Assembly (NCBI GenBank): GCA_903877945.1
Contig: CAIRFY010000595.1
Location: 1 to 9,922 of the forward strand
Source of the DNA: an uncultured Oscillochloris sp.
GTDB lineage: Bacteria; Chloroflexota; Chloroflexia; Chloroflexales; Chloroflexaceae
DNA: 9,922 bases
Direction of reading: 5' to 3'
Part shown: in pieces, positions 1 through 7,478 of the stretch
Numbering within the stretch: the stretch's first letter is position 1
Layout of the letters: each line of letters opens with the position of its first letter
The notes under the pieces: model-generated
Seen by the model: the letters and a program-made list of their open reading frames with translations, nothing else
Told to the model about the DNA's origin: nothing
Database searches by the model: none
Translations under genes and position numbers: made by a program

Positions 1-23
1 CCCTCTCCCTCACGGGGAGAGGG
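1..23. repeat. CCCTCTCCC/GGGAGAGGG hairpin repeat, copy 1
   Basis: CCCTCTCCC (1-9) pairs with GGGAGAGGG (15-23) around a 5-nt loop. It is the same palindromic family as the copy at 52-78 and begins at the window edge, so it may continue upstream. It is a dispersed intergenic repeat, downstream of the minus-strand gene ending at 65. Confidence 0.75.
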
Positions 24-51
24 GAGTTTCTTCATCAGGATGCGCTCGGCT

Positions 52-93
52 CCCCCTCTCCCGTTCAGGGAGAGGGGGCTGGGGGGTGAGGGC
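52..93. repeat. CCCTCTCCC hairpin repeat, copy 2, overlapping a gene 3' end
   Basis: CCCCCTCTCCC (52-62) pairs perfectly with 68-78 around the loop GTTCA, followed by a CTGGGGGGTGAGGGC tail (79-93). The loop contains the TGA stop (minus strand) of the membrane protein gene, and the tail encodes its last residues (PHPPAPSP). The element resembles a dispersed repeat that has become the 3' end of the reading frame. It may also work as a transcript-end hairpin. Confidence 0.75.
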
Positions 94-2362
94 TGTCCGG
101 CGACCACACGACTTTGCACATGCCCTGTTGACTTTCGTCGCCCGGCGGCAACGGTGGGCGGCCCCGCCGCGCCCCTTCGTCGGGTGAGAGAGGTGTCCTG
201 TAGTCGCAGGCGATTAGCGCGATGAACGGCAGCAGCCAGGTGAGGTACTGGTTGAAGAATACCGGGTTAAAGCCAACGAACGCCGCCATAGTGAGTAGTC
301 CGGCGGTGAATATCTGTACCTCGCGGCGGGCGGTTGCCGCATAGACCGCGAGTAGCAGAAGTATAACGATCAGCCGTGAGGTGATCCCGGTGAAGGACGG
401 GAAGATTCGGCCTAAAATTAAGCTAATGTCTACGAGCGAGTTCGGTGATGGGCCGCGTGTCGCGGAGAAGAGGATTGAGAGGACAAAGCCTGGTGCGTTC
501 CAGGCCAGAAATGGCAGCGCCATTAGTAATGGGATGCCCAGGATTACCAGGATGGCGATGGCGGTACGGGCGACTCTGGTCTGCCGCCAGCCACTGCGCG
601 GTGCGCGAGCGAGCGGCATGCGCGAGATGTGCCAGGCCCAGATGCAGTAGAGCGGGACGAGAAAGATGCCGATCTGTTTGACCGCGAGCGACAGGCTGAG
701 GCTGACGAGCGATCCCCAGAAGAGCCACTGGGGACGGGGGGGTTGGTCGGGTTCCCCGTCATGCGCGATATGTGCGGCAGGTGACCAGTAGAGGTGCAGC
801 AGCACGAGCGAGAGGGTAAGGAAGAAGATCGCCAAAAAGTCGATATTCACCGATATGGCGCTCGAAAGAGTCCAGCGGTGCAAGAGCCAGAAGGCTGATG
901 CGCCACTGGCGAGTACCACTCGACCACTGCGGATCAGCAGGGAGTAGATCAGCAGGGCGGTGCCGATGTCACAGCCCAGGAAGACAATCCGCCAGAAGGA
1001 AGTCCACGACTCGAAGGTCTGGAGGCCGGATAGATGAACCAGTGCGCCCAGCACATAAAAGAGCGGGAAGTAGGTCGCGTACTTATCGTTGGTCCTCATG
1101 TTGCTGCCGATCACCCGCGCATAGGGGTTTTCTCCCCCCACGAGCCTGACGCTGTCGCGCCAGATGAAGCCGATGTCGGCTAATTTTTTGACCGGTGTGA
1201 GCCACAGGTAGAGGTGAATTCCAATCGTTATCACGATCACCGCTGATAGGACGAGCCAGGCGATGTCGTTCGTTACCCACGTGCGCCATTTCTGTTGCGC
1301 CCTGGGCATGAATTCCAGCGCCAGCCAGCTCGTGCTGAACAGGGTAAGCAACAGGCCCGTGACCAACGGTACGATACTGCTGACATATTGGGCGAGGAGC
1401 GCCGCAACCCCTAGCAGCAGCATCCCTGCGTAGGCGATCATCGTGGGCAGGCCAACCGCTCGCAGCCAGATATAACTGGCGACGGCGACCAGTGCCGCTC
1501 CGATCATGACAAGATCGGGGGTGCGAATGATCACCAATGGTAGTCCCACACTCATCAGGATCATCGCGGAGATCATCGGGATTGGGGTGAAGAACGATGG
1601 CCGTGCTGCGCGCACAAACCCATCAGGCGTTGCATACAGTTGCTCGTAGGCCAGCGCCGCAAAGCTGAGCGCAGCCATCAGCAGCATACTGCTCCCCACC
1701 GACGCATAGCGCCAGCCAAACGCCGCGTTCCAAAGCAGGGCAGGAGCGATGATCAGCAGCAGCGCGCTGCTGATCGCCCATGGCGTATAGCCGGATTGGC
1801 GAGCGAACAGGTAGCCGCCGATAAAGAGTAATGCCGCACCAAACAGCACCTCGTCAGGTGCGCGCCCACCCCCGAATATCTGAACTGGGCCGACCATCAC
1901 CCCCAACGGACGACCATCACCCTCGATCACCACCGGCACCGCACGAAACTGGAGGCTCAGACGCTCCTGAACGACGGGAGGCACGAGCAGGCGATACCGG
2001 CGGATCACGGCGGGAATAGTGAGGGGAATGCGCTCATGTCCGACGCGGAGTTCCGTCTCGGTGGTGCCGCCGGGATGCCCCGCCATCACCAGTTGGAGGA
2101 TCACGGCCCCGCCAGGGTTCGGTAGCGGCAGCGTGGCCTCGCTGGAAGTCCAGCGGTATGCGTACATCCGATCAGGAGTGCGCTCAACCGTGTACATGCC
2201 AACCGGCGGGGTCAGCCAGCGAAGTTTATTCATCACCAGCGAGTCGGTGCGTGGCGAGCGATACGCGAAGGAGGTCAGCAGGAGAATCAGCAGGAGCGCG
2301 AGGATCGGAATAGCCGTGTTGATGAGGATCGCTCGCACTGATGGACGGGGAGAAATTGTCAT
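65..2362 (-). CDS. Polytopic membrane protein, putative GT-C/GT87-like glycosyltransferase
   Basis: A 765-residue membrane protein if read from the ATG at 2362. An in-frame TTG at 2380 would add six residues, and neither start has a clear Shine-Dalgarno. One N-terminal membrane helix (about residues 11-33) is followed by a probable extracytoplasmic beta-rich domain (about 45-165) and then many membrane helices. The second half has features typical of DUF2029/GT87-type GT-C enzymes, which move sugars from polyprenyl-phosphate donors on the outer membrane face: ENPYARV (411-417) before an acidic/aromatic loop, YFPLFYVLG (431-439), VKQIGIFLVPLY (561-572) and FFNQYLTWLLPF (702-713). Family assignment comes from motif style, so donor and acceptor are unknown. 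Residues after about 725 are low-complexity and run into a dispersed repeat that supplies the stop codon, so the tail is probably not conserved. It follows nuoN but is separated by a hairpin, and is probably not functionally part of complex I. Confidence 0.6.
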   Translation of the reverse strand: MTISPRPSVRAILINTAIPILALLLILLLTSFAYRSPRTDSLVMNKLRWLTPPVGMYTVERTPDRMYAYRWTSSEATLPLPNPGGAVILQLVMAGHPGGTTETELRVGHERIPLTIPAVIRRYRLLVPPVVQERLSLQFRAVPVVIEGDGRPLGVMVGPVQIFGGGRAPDEVLFGAALLFIGGYLFARQSGYTPWAISSALLLIIAPALLWNAAFGWRYASVGSSMLLMAALSFAALAYEQLYATPDGFVRAARPSFFTPIPMISAMILMSVGLPLVIIRTPDLVMIGAALVAVASYIWLRAVGLPTMIAYAGMLLLGVAALLAQYVSSIVPLVTGLLLTLFSTSWLALEFMPRAQQKWRTWVTNDIAWLVLSAVIVITIGIHLYLWLTPVKKLADIGFIWRDSVRLVGGENPYARVIGSNMRTNDKYATYFPLFYVLGALVHLSGLQTFESWTSFWRIVFLGCDIGTALLIYSLLIRSGRVVLASGASAFWLLHRWTLSSAISVNIDFLAIFFLTLSLVLLHLYWSPAAHIAHDGEPDQPPRPQWLFWGSLVSLSLSLAVKQIGIFLVPLYCIWAWHISRMPLARAPRSGWRQTRVARTAIAILVILGIPLLMALPFLAWNAPGFVLSILFSATRGPSPNSLVDISLILGRIFPSFTGITSRLIVILLLLAVYAATARREVQIFTAGLLTMAAFVGFNPVFFNQYLTWLLPFIALIACDYRTPLSPDEGARRGRPPLPPGDESQQGMCKVVWSPDSPHPPAPSP

Positions 2363-2392
2363 TGCATCTGCGGCGAACAACGCCGCATAAAG

Positions 2393-2434
2393 CCGACGAG
2401 GAGAGGTGCGTAGCCGTGCACCTCTCCTCGTCGG
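2393..2434 (-). terminator. 17-bp perfect hairpin after nuoN, probable intrinsic terminator
   Basis: CCGACGAGGAGAGGTGC (2393-2409) pairs exactly with 2418-2434 around an 8-nt loop. It begins about 19 bp after the nuoN stop codon. In the nuoN direction it is followed by CTTTAT, a short and imperfect T tract. It is therefore a probable but not textbook terminator, and it would end the complex I transcript before the membrane glycosyltransferase-like gene. Some readthrough is plausible because that gene starts only 31 bp past the hairpin. Confidence 0.55.
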
Positions 2435-2452
2435 GTAACGGATCTATTCACG

Positions 2453-4057
2453 TTACATTCCCGCCACGGCATGGACACGGCTCACGATGCCGAGGATCAG
2501 GTTCGGGAAAAGGCCGAGGATCACCAGGCCAGCCACCGAGATCCCCAGGGCCGACATGATCCCGGCGGGGACGGCTATGGGAGACTCATCAGACGGAGCC
2601 GTAATGAACATGGCCTTGAGCATCCGCAGGTAGTAGTAGAGGCTCACAATCGTGGTGAACAGGGCGATGATCACCAGCCACCAGGCTCCGGTCTGCCAGG
2701 CCACCATAAAAACGTAGAACTTAGCGAAGAACCCGGCCAGGGGTGGCACGCCAGCCAGCGAAAGGACGCAGAAGGCGAAGAGGACGGCCAGGGGCAGGTT
2801 GCGCCGGGCCAAGCCGTTCAGGTCGCTGACATCATCGCCGCCGACGGCCAGCTTAATCGCGGACAGCGCGCCGAACCCGCCCACGTTGGTCAGCGTATAG
2901 ACCACGAGGTAGTAGATCAGCGACGCGGTGCCCTGGTTGCGGTCGAACGCCTGGGGCGCTGCCCAGGCAATCAGGCCGAGCAGAATGAACCCGGCCTGGG
3001 CGATGCTGGAGTAGGCCAGCAGGCGCTTGGCGTTCGTCTGTGGCAGGGCTGCCAGGTTGCCCACGATCAGCGTGAGCAGGGCCAGCAGGGCCAGCAGGCT
3101 TGTCCAACCGCCTAACTTCGCGTCGAGGATGGCCGAGCCGGAGAGGCTGGGAAAAGCGACGGTGAGCAGACGGAAAAGGACGATGAAGCCAGCCGCCTTT
3201 GAGGCTGTGGAGATAAACGCCGTGACCGGCGTAGGTGCCCCCTGGTACACATCGGGCGACCAGCCGTGGAAGGGCACCACCGCAACCTTGTAGCCTACCC
3301 CGGCGATGATCAGGATCATGCTCAGGGTTAGCAGGGGGCCGCCCTGCTTCGACAGTTCAGCGATCCGGCTCAGATGGGTCAGATCGTTGGCCACGCCGTT
3401 GCCGCCCGCCGCACTAGCCGCGAAGCCATAGGTCAGGCTCATGCCATAGAGCAGGATGGCCGACGACATTGCGCCAAAGAGCAGGTACTTCATCCCCGAC
3501 TCAGACGAGCGGGCTTCGCTGCTGAAATACCCAGCCAGGATGTAGAGCGGGATGGAGGTCATCTCCACACCCAGGAAGATCATCACCAGTTCGGTGGCCC
3601 CGGCCATCAGGCACATGCCCAGCGTCGAGAAGATGATCAGGGCGTAGAACTCAGCCGGGTTGCTGGTGGGGTAATCGTCCAGGCAGAGCAGGCTCGTAAG
3701 GAACGCCGCGCCGATGAAGATCAACCGCGAGATCATGGTCAGGTCGTCGGTGGCAAACGCGCCGATGATCGGAGCCTGACCAGGGCCACCAGACTGCAAG
3801 TTGCGCAGGATGTTGGTGAGGAAATTCGCCGACACCGTCTCGGGCAGCTTGTAGACATAGCCACTCTGCACGAGGGCGATGACAAAAATCAGCCCCAGAC
3901 CAATCGTGGTAAGCTGGGCCGAGGCGCGCACCCGCTCAAGCCGAGCCGCGTCGCTGTTCGCCCAGCGCTCAAAGATGTCGGAGCCAAGTACCAGCAGGGC
4001 CAGCACTAGCAGCAGGATTTCCGGTAGGATGCGCGGGACGTCGGTGATCTGAAACAT
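2453..4057 (-). CDS. nuoN: NADH-quinone oxidoreductase subunit N
   Basis: Antiporter-like subunit N of complex I, an inner-membrane proton-translocating subunit next to the small subunits of the membrane arm. It is 534 residues, somewhat longer than the roughly 480-500 usual for the family, with extra length around residues 70-100 and 215-240. NuoN hallmarks are GVGYKVAVVPFHGWSPDVYQ (253-272), the TM8 lysine in STASKAAGF, KRLLAYSSIAQAGF (344-357) and LAGVPPLAGFFAKFYVF (434-450). The usual charged residues are present: Glu165, Lys190, Lys257, Lys287 and Lys446, which I match to E. coli E133, K158, K217, K247 and K395. The start at 4057 is preferred over a GTG two codons upstream because an AGAGGT Shine-Dalgarno lies 8 nt before the ATG. 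It sits 47 bp after the second nuoM and is the last complex I gene here, followed by a strong hairpin. Confidence 0.96.
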   Translation of the reverse strand: MFQITDVPRILPEILLLVLALLVLGSDIFERWANSDAARLERVRASAQLTTIGLGLIFVIALVQSGYVYKLPETVSANFLTNILRNLQSGGPGQAPIIGAFATDDLTMISRLIFIGAAFLTSLLCLDDYPTSNPAEFYALIIFSTLGMCLMAGATELVMIFLGVEMTSIPLYILAGYFSSEARSSESGMKYLLFGAMSSAILLYGMSLTYGFAASAAGGNGVANDLTHLSRIAELSKQGGPLLTLSMILIIAGVGYKVAVVPFHGWSPDVYQGAPTPVTAFISTASKAAGFIVLFRLLTVAFPSLSGSAILDAKLGGWTSLLALLALLTLIVGNLAALPQTNAKRLLAYSSIAQAGFILLGLIAWAAPQAFDRNQGTASLIYYLVVYTLTNVGGFGALSAIKLAVGGDDVSDLNGLARRNLPLAVLFAFCVLSLAGVPPLAGFFAKFYVFMVAWQTGAWWLVIIALFTTIVSLYYYLRMLKAMFITAPSDESPIAVPAGIMSALGISVAGLVILGLFPNLILGIVSRVHAVAGM

Positions 4058-4064
4058 CTTCACT

Positions 4065-4070
4065 ACCTCT
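4065..4070 (-). promoter_or_regulatory. Shine-Dalgarno of nuoN
   Basis: AGAGGT on the minus strand leaves an 8-nt spacer between its GAGG core and the ATG at 4057. It is too close to the in-frame GTG at 4063 to serve it, so it decides the nuoN start. Confidence 0.7.
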
Positions 4071-4076
4071 ATTATC

Positions 4077-4089
4077 GGGGCAGCGCCCC
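4077..4089. repeat. Small GC hairpin between the second nuoM and nuoN
   Basis: GGGGC-AGC-GCCCC is a 5-bp stem with a 3-nt loop in the 47-bp spacer between nuoM and nuoN. It is followed in the direction of transcription by ATAATAGAGG rather than a T run, so it is not a convincing terminator. It may simply be a short intercistronic structure. Confidence 0.3.
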
Positions 4090-4104
4090 AAACCCTGCTC
4101 GTGT

Positions 4105-5619
4105 TTACGGACGGACGGCCACGATCACGTCGTTGAGTTGCTGGGCGATTGGCGCGACGCCCATATTGATCACCTCAGTCAACACCGACGGGAAGAGTCC
4201 TACGGCGATCAGGATGGATGCCAGGATGGTCGCCCCGGTGTACTCCTGCCAGGTAAGCTTAGGCAGATGCAGGAATTCGGGGTTCTTCACCTCGGCAAAA
4301 AAGACGGCGTAGACCGCACGCAGGATGTAGGCTCCGGTGATCGGGATGGAGACCGCCGCGATCACGGCGATCAGCGGGTACTTCTCCCAGACGCCGATGA
4401 AGATGTTGAACTCGGCCCAGAACCCGGCAAAGCCCGGCATACCCATCGAGGAGAGCCCGCCGAGAATGAACATCACCGCCGCGAAGGGCATCACTTTACC
4501 CAGGCCACCGAGTTCGGGCAGTTGGCGGGTGTGGGTGCGCTCGTAGACCATGCGCCCGACCACCGAGAAGAAGAGGGCGGTCATCACGCCGTGGGCGAAC
4601 ATTTGCAGCACCGCGCCAAGCAGGGCGATCTGCGTGCCAGTAGCCAGGCCCATCATCACCAGGCCCATGTGGCTCACCGACGAGTAGCCGATAATGTACT
4701 TGGCGTCGCGCTGAGCCATCGCAATGGTCGCCCCGTAGACTACGTTCAGGATGGTCATGGCGGCGAAGATCGGCAGCCAGTCGTGGGCACCGCTGGGCAT
4801 CAGCCACATCGCGGCGCGCAGACAACCGTAGGCCCCGAGCTTCATCAGCACACCGGCGTGGAGCATACTCACCGCCGTGGGCGCAGCTACGTGGCCGGTG
4901 GGACTCCAGGTGTGGAAGGGGAACATGCCCGCCAGCACCGCAAACCCGAAGAAGAGCGGCGGGAAGAAGATCCGCTGCAACTCAGCCGACATGGTCACAT
5001 TGCGGGCCAGCACGGTCATGTCGAAGGTGCGCAAACCGCTGCCGAAGTAGATCGCCAGCATCCCGATGATCGCCAGGGCGCTGCCCGCCATCAGGAACAT
5101 GGTCAGCTTCATCGCCCCGTACTCTTTGCGCGTACTGCCCCAGATGCCGATCAGCAGGTACATCGGCAGCACGGCCAGTTCGTAGAAGACAAAGAAGAGG
5201 AACATGTCCAGAGAGACGAACACCCCGTAGACGCCGGTGGTGAGCAGCAGCAGCAGCACCCAGTACTCTTTGGTGCGGTTGTCGATATTCCAGCTCATCA
5301 GTGCGCCGGTGAAGATCACCACCCCGTTGAGCACCAGCATCGCTAGGCTGATCCCGTCAACACCAAGCAGGTAGGAGATACCGAGCTGAGGCATCCAGTC
5401 GAGTCGCTCAACAAACTGGAAGCCGCCAACAGCCGGGCTATAGCCGAGAAAGACCAGCACCGACAGCACCAGCGATATGAAGGCGAACCCCGTGCCGACC
5501 ACACGCATCAGAGTCTTCTGGCTGCTCGGGATGGCGGCGATCAGCAGTGTCGGCACGAGCAGGCTTAGCCAGGTCAGGCTCAGCCAAGGGATGGTGTTTG
5601 AGAGGGTGATCAGGCCCAT
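4105..5619 (-). CDS. nuoM: NADH-quinone oxidoreductase subunit M, second divergent copy
   Basis: A 504-residue antiporter-like NuoM and the second of two adjacent nuoM genes. Family motifs are FYELAVLPMYLLIGIWG (145-161), KEYGAMKLTMF (165-175), FPFHTW (233-238), GVLMKLGAYG (256-265), the YSSVSHMG stretch (312-319) and GMPGFAGFWAEF (393-404). Glu147, Lys171, Lys260 and Glu403 match the proton-path residues of NuoM. The TM7 position that is lysine in NuoM (E. coli K234) is Leu229, and the usual LPDAH..AP motif reads SPTGHVAAP. The ATG at 5619 is chosen because the upstream in-frame extension to 5697 merely translates a hairpin repeat. A weak GAGTGAG lies 4 nt upstream of this ATG. It is too different from the first nuoM to be a recent or assembly duplication. 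It is probably an extra pump or spacer unit in a four-antiporter membrane arm. Confidence 0.94.
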   Translation of the reverse strand: MGLITLSNTIPWLSLTWLSLLVPTLLIAAIPSSQKTLMRVVGTGFAFISLVLSVLVFLGYSPAVGGFQFVERLDWMPQLGISYLLGVDGISLAMLVLNGVVIFTGALMSWNIDNRTKEYWVLLLLLTTGVYGVFVSLDMFLFFVFYELAVLPMYLLIGIWGSTRKEYGAMKLTMFLMAGSALAIIGMLAIYFGSGLRTFDMTVLARNVTMSAELQRIFFPPLFFGFAVLAGMFPFHTWSPTGHVAAPTAVSMLHAGVLMKLGAYGCLRAAMWLMPSGAHDWLPIFAAMTILNVVYGATIAMAQRDAKYIIGYSSVSHMGLVMMGLATGTQIALLGAVLQMFAHGVMTALFFSVVGRMVYERTHTRQLPELGGLGKVMPFAAVMFILGGLSSMGMPGFAGFWAEFNIFIGVWEKYPLIAVIAAVSIPITGAYILRAVYAVFFAEVKNPEFLHLPKLTWQEYTGATILASILIAVGLFPSVLTEVINMGVAPIAQQLNDVIVAVRP

Positions 5620-5634
5620 ATGGCTCACTCTAAT

Positions 5635-5713
5635 GATTGCAGATTGTCGATTGCAGATTGCGGATTTGGTGGAGTGTCCGCAATCTGCAATCGACAATCG
5701 ACAATCTGCAATC
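5635..5713. repeat. Heptamer-based hairpin element between the two nuoM genes
   Basis: The left arm (5635-5664, 30 bp) is the exact reverse complement of the right arm (5677-5713), except for one extra 7-bp GACAATC unit in the right arm. The loop is 12 nt (5665-5676). The arms are built from GATTGCA and GATTGTC heptamers. The element starts at the base next to the TAA of the first nuoM and nearly fills the 94-bp spacer, leaving only the ribosome binding region of the second nuoM. It looks like a MITE-like or slippage-grown dispersed palindrome. It carries no gene. Confidence 0.8.
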
Positions 5714-7381
5714 TTACGAAAGGGCGCTCTGGAACACCGCCACCAGTTGGGTCGCGGCAGCGTTAAACAGATCCATCACCAGGGCCGGGTAGACGCCAAG
5801 CACCAGCAGCAGCGCCAGGAAGGGAACCGTCGTCCATAGCTCGACGGGGCGCAGGTCGGTGAACCCGTGGGCGGCCTTGCCGGCCGGCCCGAGGAAAATG
5901 CGCTGGAACATCAGCAGCAGGGCCAGGGCGGTGATAATCAGGCCAATCACCGCTAAGTTGGTGAAGAGCGGCAGCGAGGCCCAGGCTCCGCGAAAGATAA
6001 AGAACTCGCCGACGAAGCCAGCCAGACCGGGCAGTCCCAGGTTGGCGAACATCGCCACGCCCATCACCCCCGCGAAGGTGGGAGCCACCGTGCGTAGGCC
6101 ACCGAGTCCGCTCAGGTTCCAACTCCCGGTGCGCTTGTGCATCTGCCCAGCCAGGTAGAACAGGACGCCGGTACTCAGGCCGTGGGCGACCATCTGCATT
6201 AGGGCACCGTTGATCGCGATGGCCCGCGAGTTCTGCGACACCTCGCCGGGCGCGGCGGCGGCCGCCGCAATCGCCAGCATCACATAGCCCATATGGTTGA
6301 TACTGGTGTAGGCGATCAGCCGCTTGATGTCGCCATCCACATTAGACAGGGCACCAAAAGCACCGGCCACAATGCCCACCAGGGCCAGAGCGCCCATCAC
6401 CGGAGCGAAATACTGCGCCGCGTCGGGCACCAGCGGCAGCAGGATGCGCAGCATACCGTAGGCACCCATCTTGCTCATCACCGCCGACAGCATGATCGAA
6501 CCGGCCATTGGAGCCTGGCTATAGGCATCGGGCAGCCAGGTGTGGAAGGGCCAGACCGCCAGTTTGATCGCAAAGGCGACGAAAATCGCCCAGAAAGCGA
6601 TGCTCGTATAGAGCAGCGGGTAGCGCCCGAGGGATGCCGTCAGGCCCAGTTTCTCCACATAGGCGAAGATAATGTCGCGCAGGTTGCCCGTGGTGCCCTC
6701 CACCGTGAGCCCCTGGCCGAGCCGCCCGAGGGTGATCAGGTCGAAGGTGGGTGCGCCCGCGCTGCGGGTCGCCAAGTAAAGCACCTGGAAGAGCAGCAGC
6801 AGGCCCACCGAGCCAGCCATCGTGTAAATAAAGAACTTAAAGGCGGCGTAGGTGCGGTTCTCGCGTCCCCAAAGCTGGATGAGGAAGAAGGCCGGTACCA
6901 GGCTGAACTCCCAGAAGATGAAGAAGAAGAAGAAGTTGAGCGCCAGGAAGTAGCCGAGCATCGCCGCCTCAAGCAGCAGCAGCAGCGCGAAGTGCGTCTT
7001 GACCCGCTCCGTCACGCCCCACGAGGCGGCCACGGCCAGGGGGGCCATCACCACGGTAAGCAGCACCATTGGCAGACTCAGCCCATCCACGCCCAGGAAA
7101 TAATCAACGCGGATGGCCTGGATCCAGGGAATCTTCTCGACAAATTGCACCAACCCCTGGCCGTCAGAGGTTGCCGCAGCCTGAAAGCCCGCCGCCACCA
7201 CGGCGGCCAGAGCGATGGGCAGGCCCATCCAGGCGACAACACCGATCTTCACCAGACGATCATCCCAGCGCAGTGCGCCGGCGAGGCCGACCAGAACTAT
7301 GCCCAGCAGGGGCGACAGCAGCAGCAGCGTCAGCCAGGGCACGCCGTCCGGCGAAGGCATAAGGTATGCGGGCAGGTTCAT
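5714..7381 (-). CDS. nuoM: NADH-quinone oxidoreductase subunit M, first copy
   Basis: A 555-residue NuoM, longer than the usual roughly 490-510. The extra length lies mainly between TM6 and TM7 (about residues 205-255). All expected charged residues are present: Glu158 in FWEFSLVPAFFLIQLWG, Lys182 in AAFKFFIYTMAGS, Lys273 in AFAIKLAVWPFHTWLPDAY, Lys304 in VMSKMGAYG and Glu459 in LGLPGLAGFVGEFFIF. They match E. coli E144, TM6 lysine, K234, K265 and E407. A phenylalanine run (NFFFFFIFWEF) precedes Glu158. The start ATG at 7381 has only a weak GGGA about 5 nt upstream. The next methionine (residue 8) has no better site. The gene sits between nuoL and the divergent second nuoM. Its intact proton-path residues make it the more canonical of the two M subunits. 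The stop codon directly abuts a hairpin repeat. Confidence 0.95.
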   Translation of the reverse strand: MNLPAYLMPSPDGVPWLTLLLLSPLLGIVLVGLAGALRWDDRLVKIGVVAWMGLPIALAAVVAAGFQAAATSDGQGLVQFVEKIPWIQAIRVDYFLGVDGLSLPMVLLTVVMAPLAVAASWGVTERVKTHFALLLLLEAAMLGYFLALNFFFFFIFWEFSLVPAFFLIQLWGRENRTYAAFKFFIYTMAGSVGLLLLFQVLYLATRSAGAPTFDLITLGRLGQGLTVEGTTGNLRDIIFAYVEKLGLTASLGRYPLLYTSIAFWAIFVAFAIKLAVWPFHTWLPDAYSQAPMAGSIMLSAVMSKMGAYGMLRILLPLVPDAAQYFAPVMGALALVGIVAGAFGALSNVDGDIKRLIAYTSINHMGYVMLAIAAAAAAPGEVSQNSRAIAINGALMQMVAHGLSTGVLFYLAGQMHKRTGSWNLSGLGGLRTVAPTFAGVMGVAMFANLGLPGLAGFVGEFFIFRGAWASLPLFTNLAVIGLIITALALLLMFQRIFLGPAGKAAHGFTDLRPVELWTTVPFLALLLVLGVYPALVMDLFNAAATQLVAVFQSALS

Positions 7382-7400
7382 ATCAATCCCATCGGGTTCG

Positions 7401-7478
7401 GGCGTCTCTACGACGCCTCGGCGGGGCGGCGTAGAGACGGCCCCGGCGGGGCGTCTCTACTCGCCGGGGCGTCTCTAC
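7401..7478. repeat. CGTCTCTAC repeat cluster between nuoL and nuoM
   Basis: Three direct copies of CGTCTCTAC (7403-7411, 7452-7460, 7470-7478) and one inverted copy (7431-7439). The first and the inverted copies lie in a 15-bp stem with one mismatch (7403-7417 with 7425-7439, 7-nt loop). The last two copies are an 18-bp-period direct repeat sharing GGGGCGTCTCTAC. The minus-strand form GTAGAGACG supplies the TAG stop of nuoL at 7475-7477. The unit recurs only around this spacer in the window and looks like a genome-dispersed family. Confidence 0.8.

Noticed and set aside
4138..5346. Plus-strand open frame of 402 codons opposite the second nuoM
   Set aside because: Same antisense composition (His/Gln/Asp-rich), with no ribosome binding site or family motif. 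The opposite strand codes for an unmistakable NuoM.
5620..5697. Upstream in-frame extension of the second nuoM to 5697
   Set aside because: The extra 26 residues are a translation of the palindromic heptamer repeat and carry no NuoM N-terminal features. The ATG at 5619 starts directly before the first membrane helix.
4105..7381. Tandem nuoM as an assembly duplication or a split gene
   Set aside because: Both genes are full length, differ throughout and have different key residues, so this is a real old duplication or an acquired paralogue.
7401..7478. CRISPR-like array from CGTCTCTAC copies
   Set aside because: The repeats are only 9-13 bp, irregularly spaced and one is inverted. There are no unique spacers of constant length.
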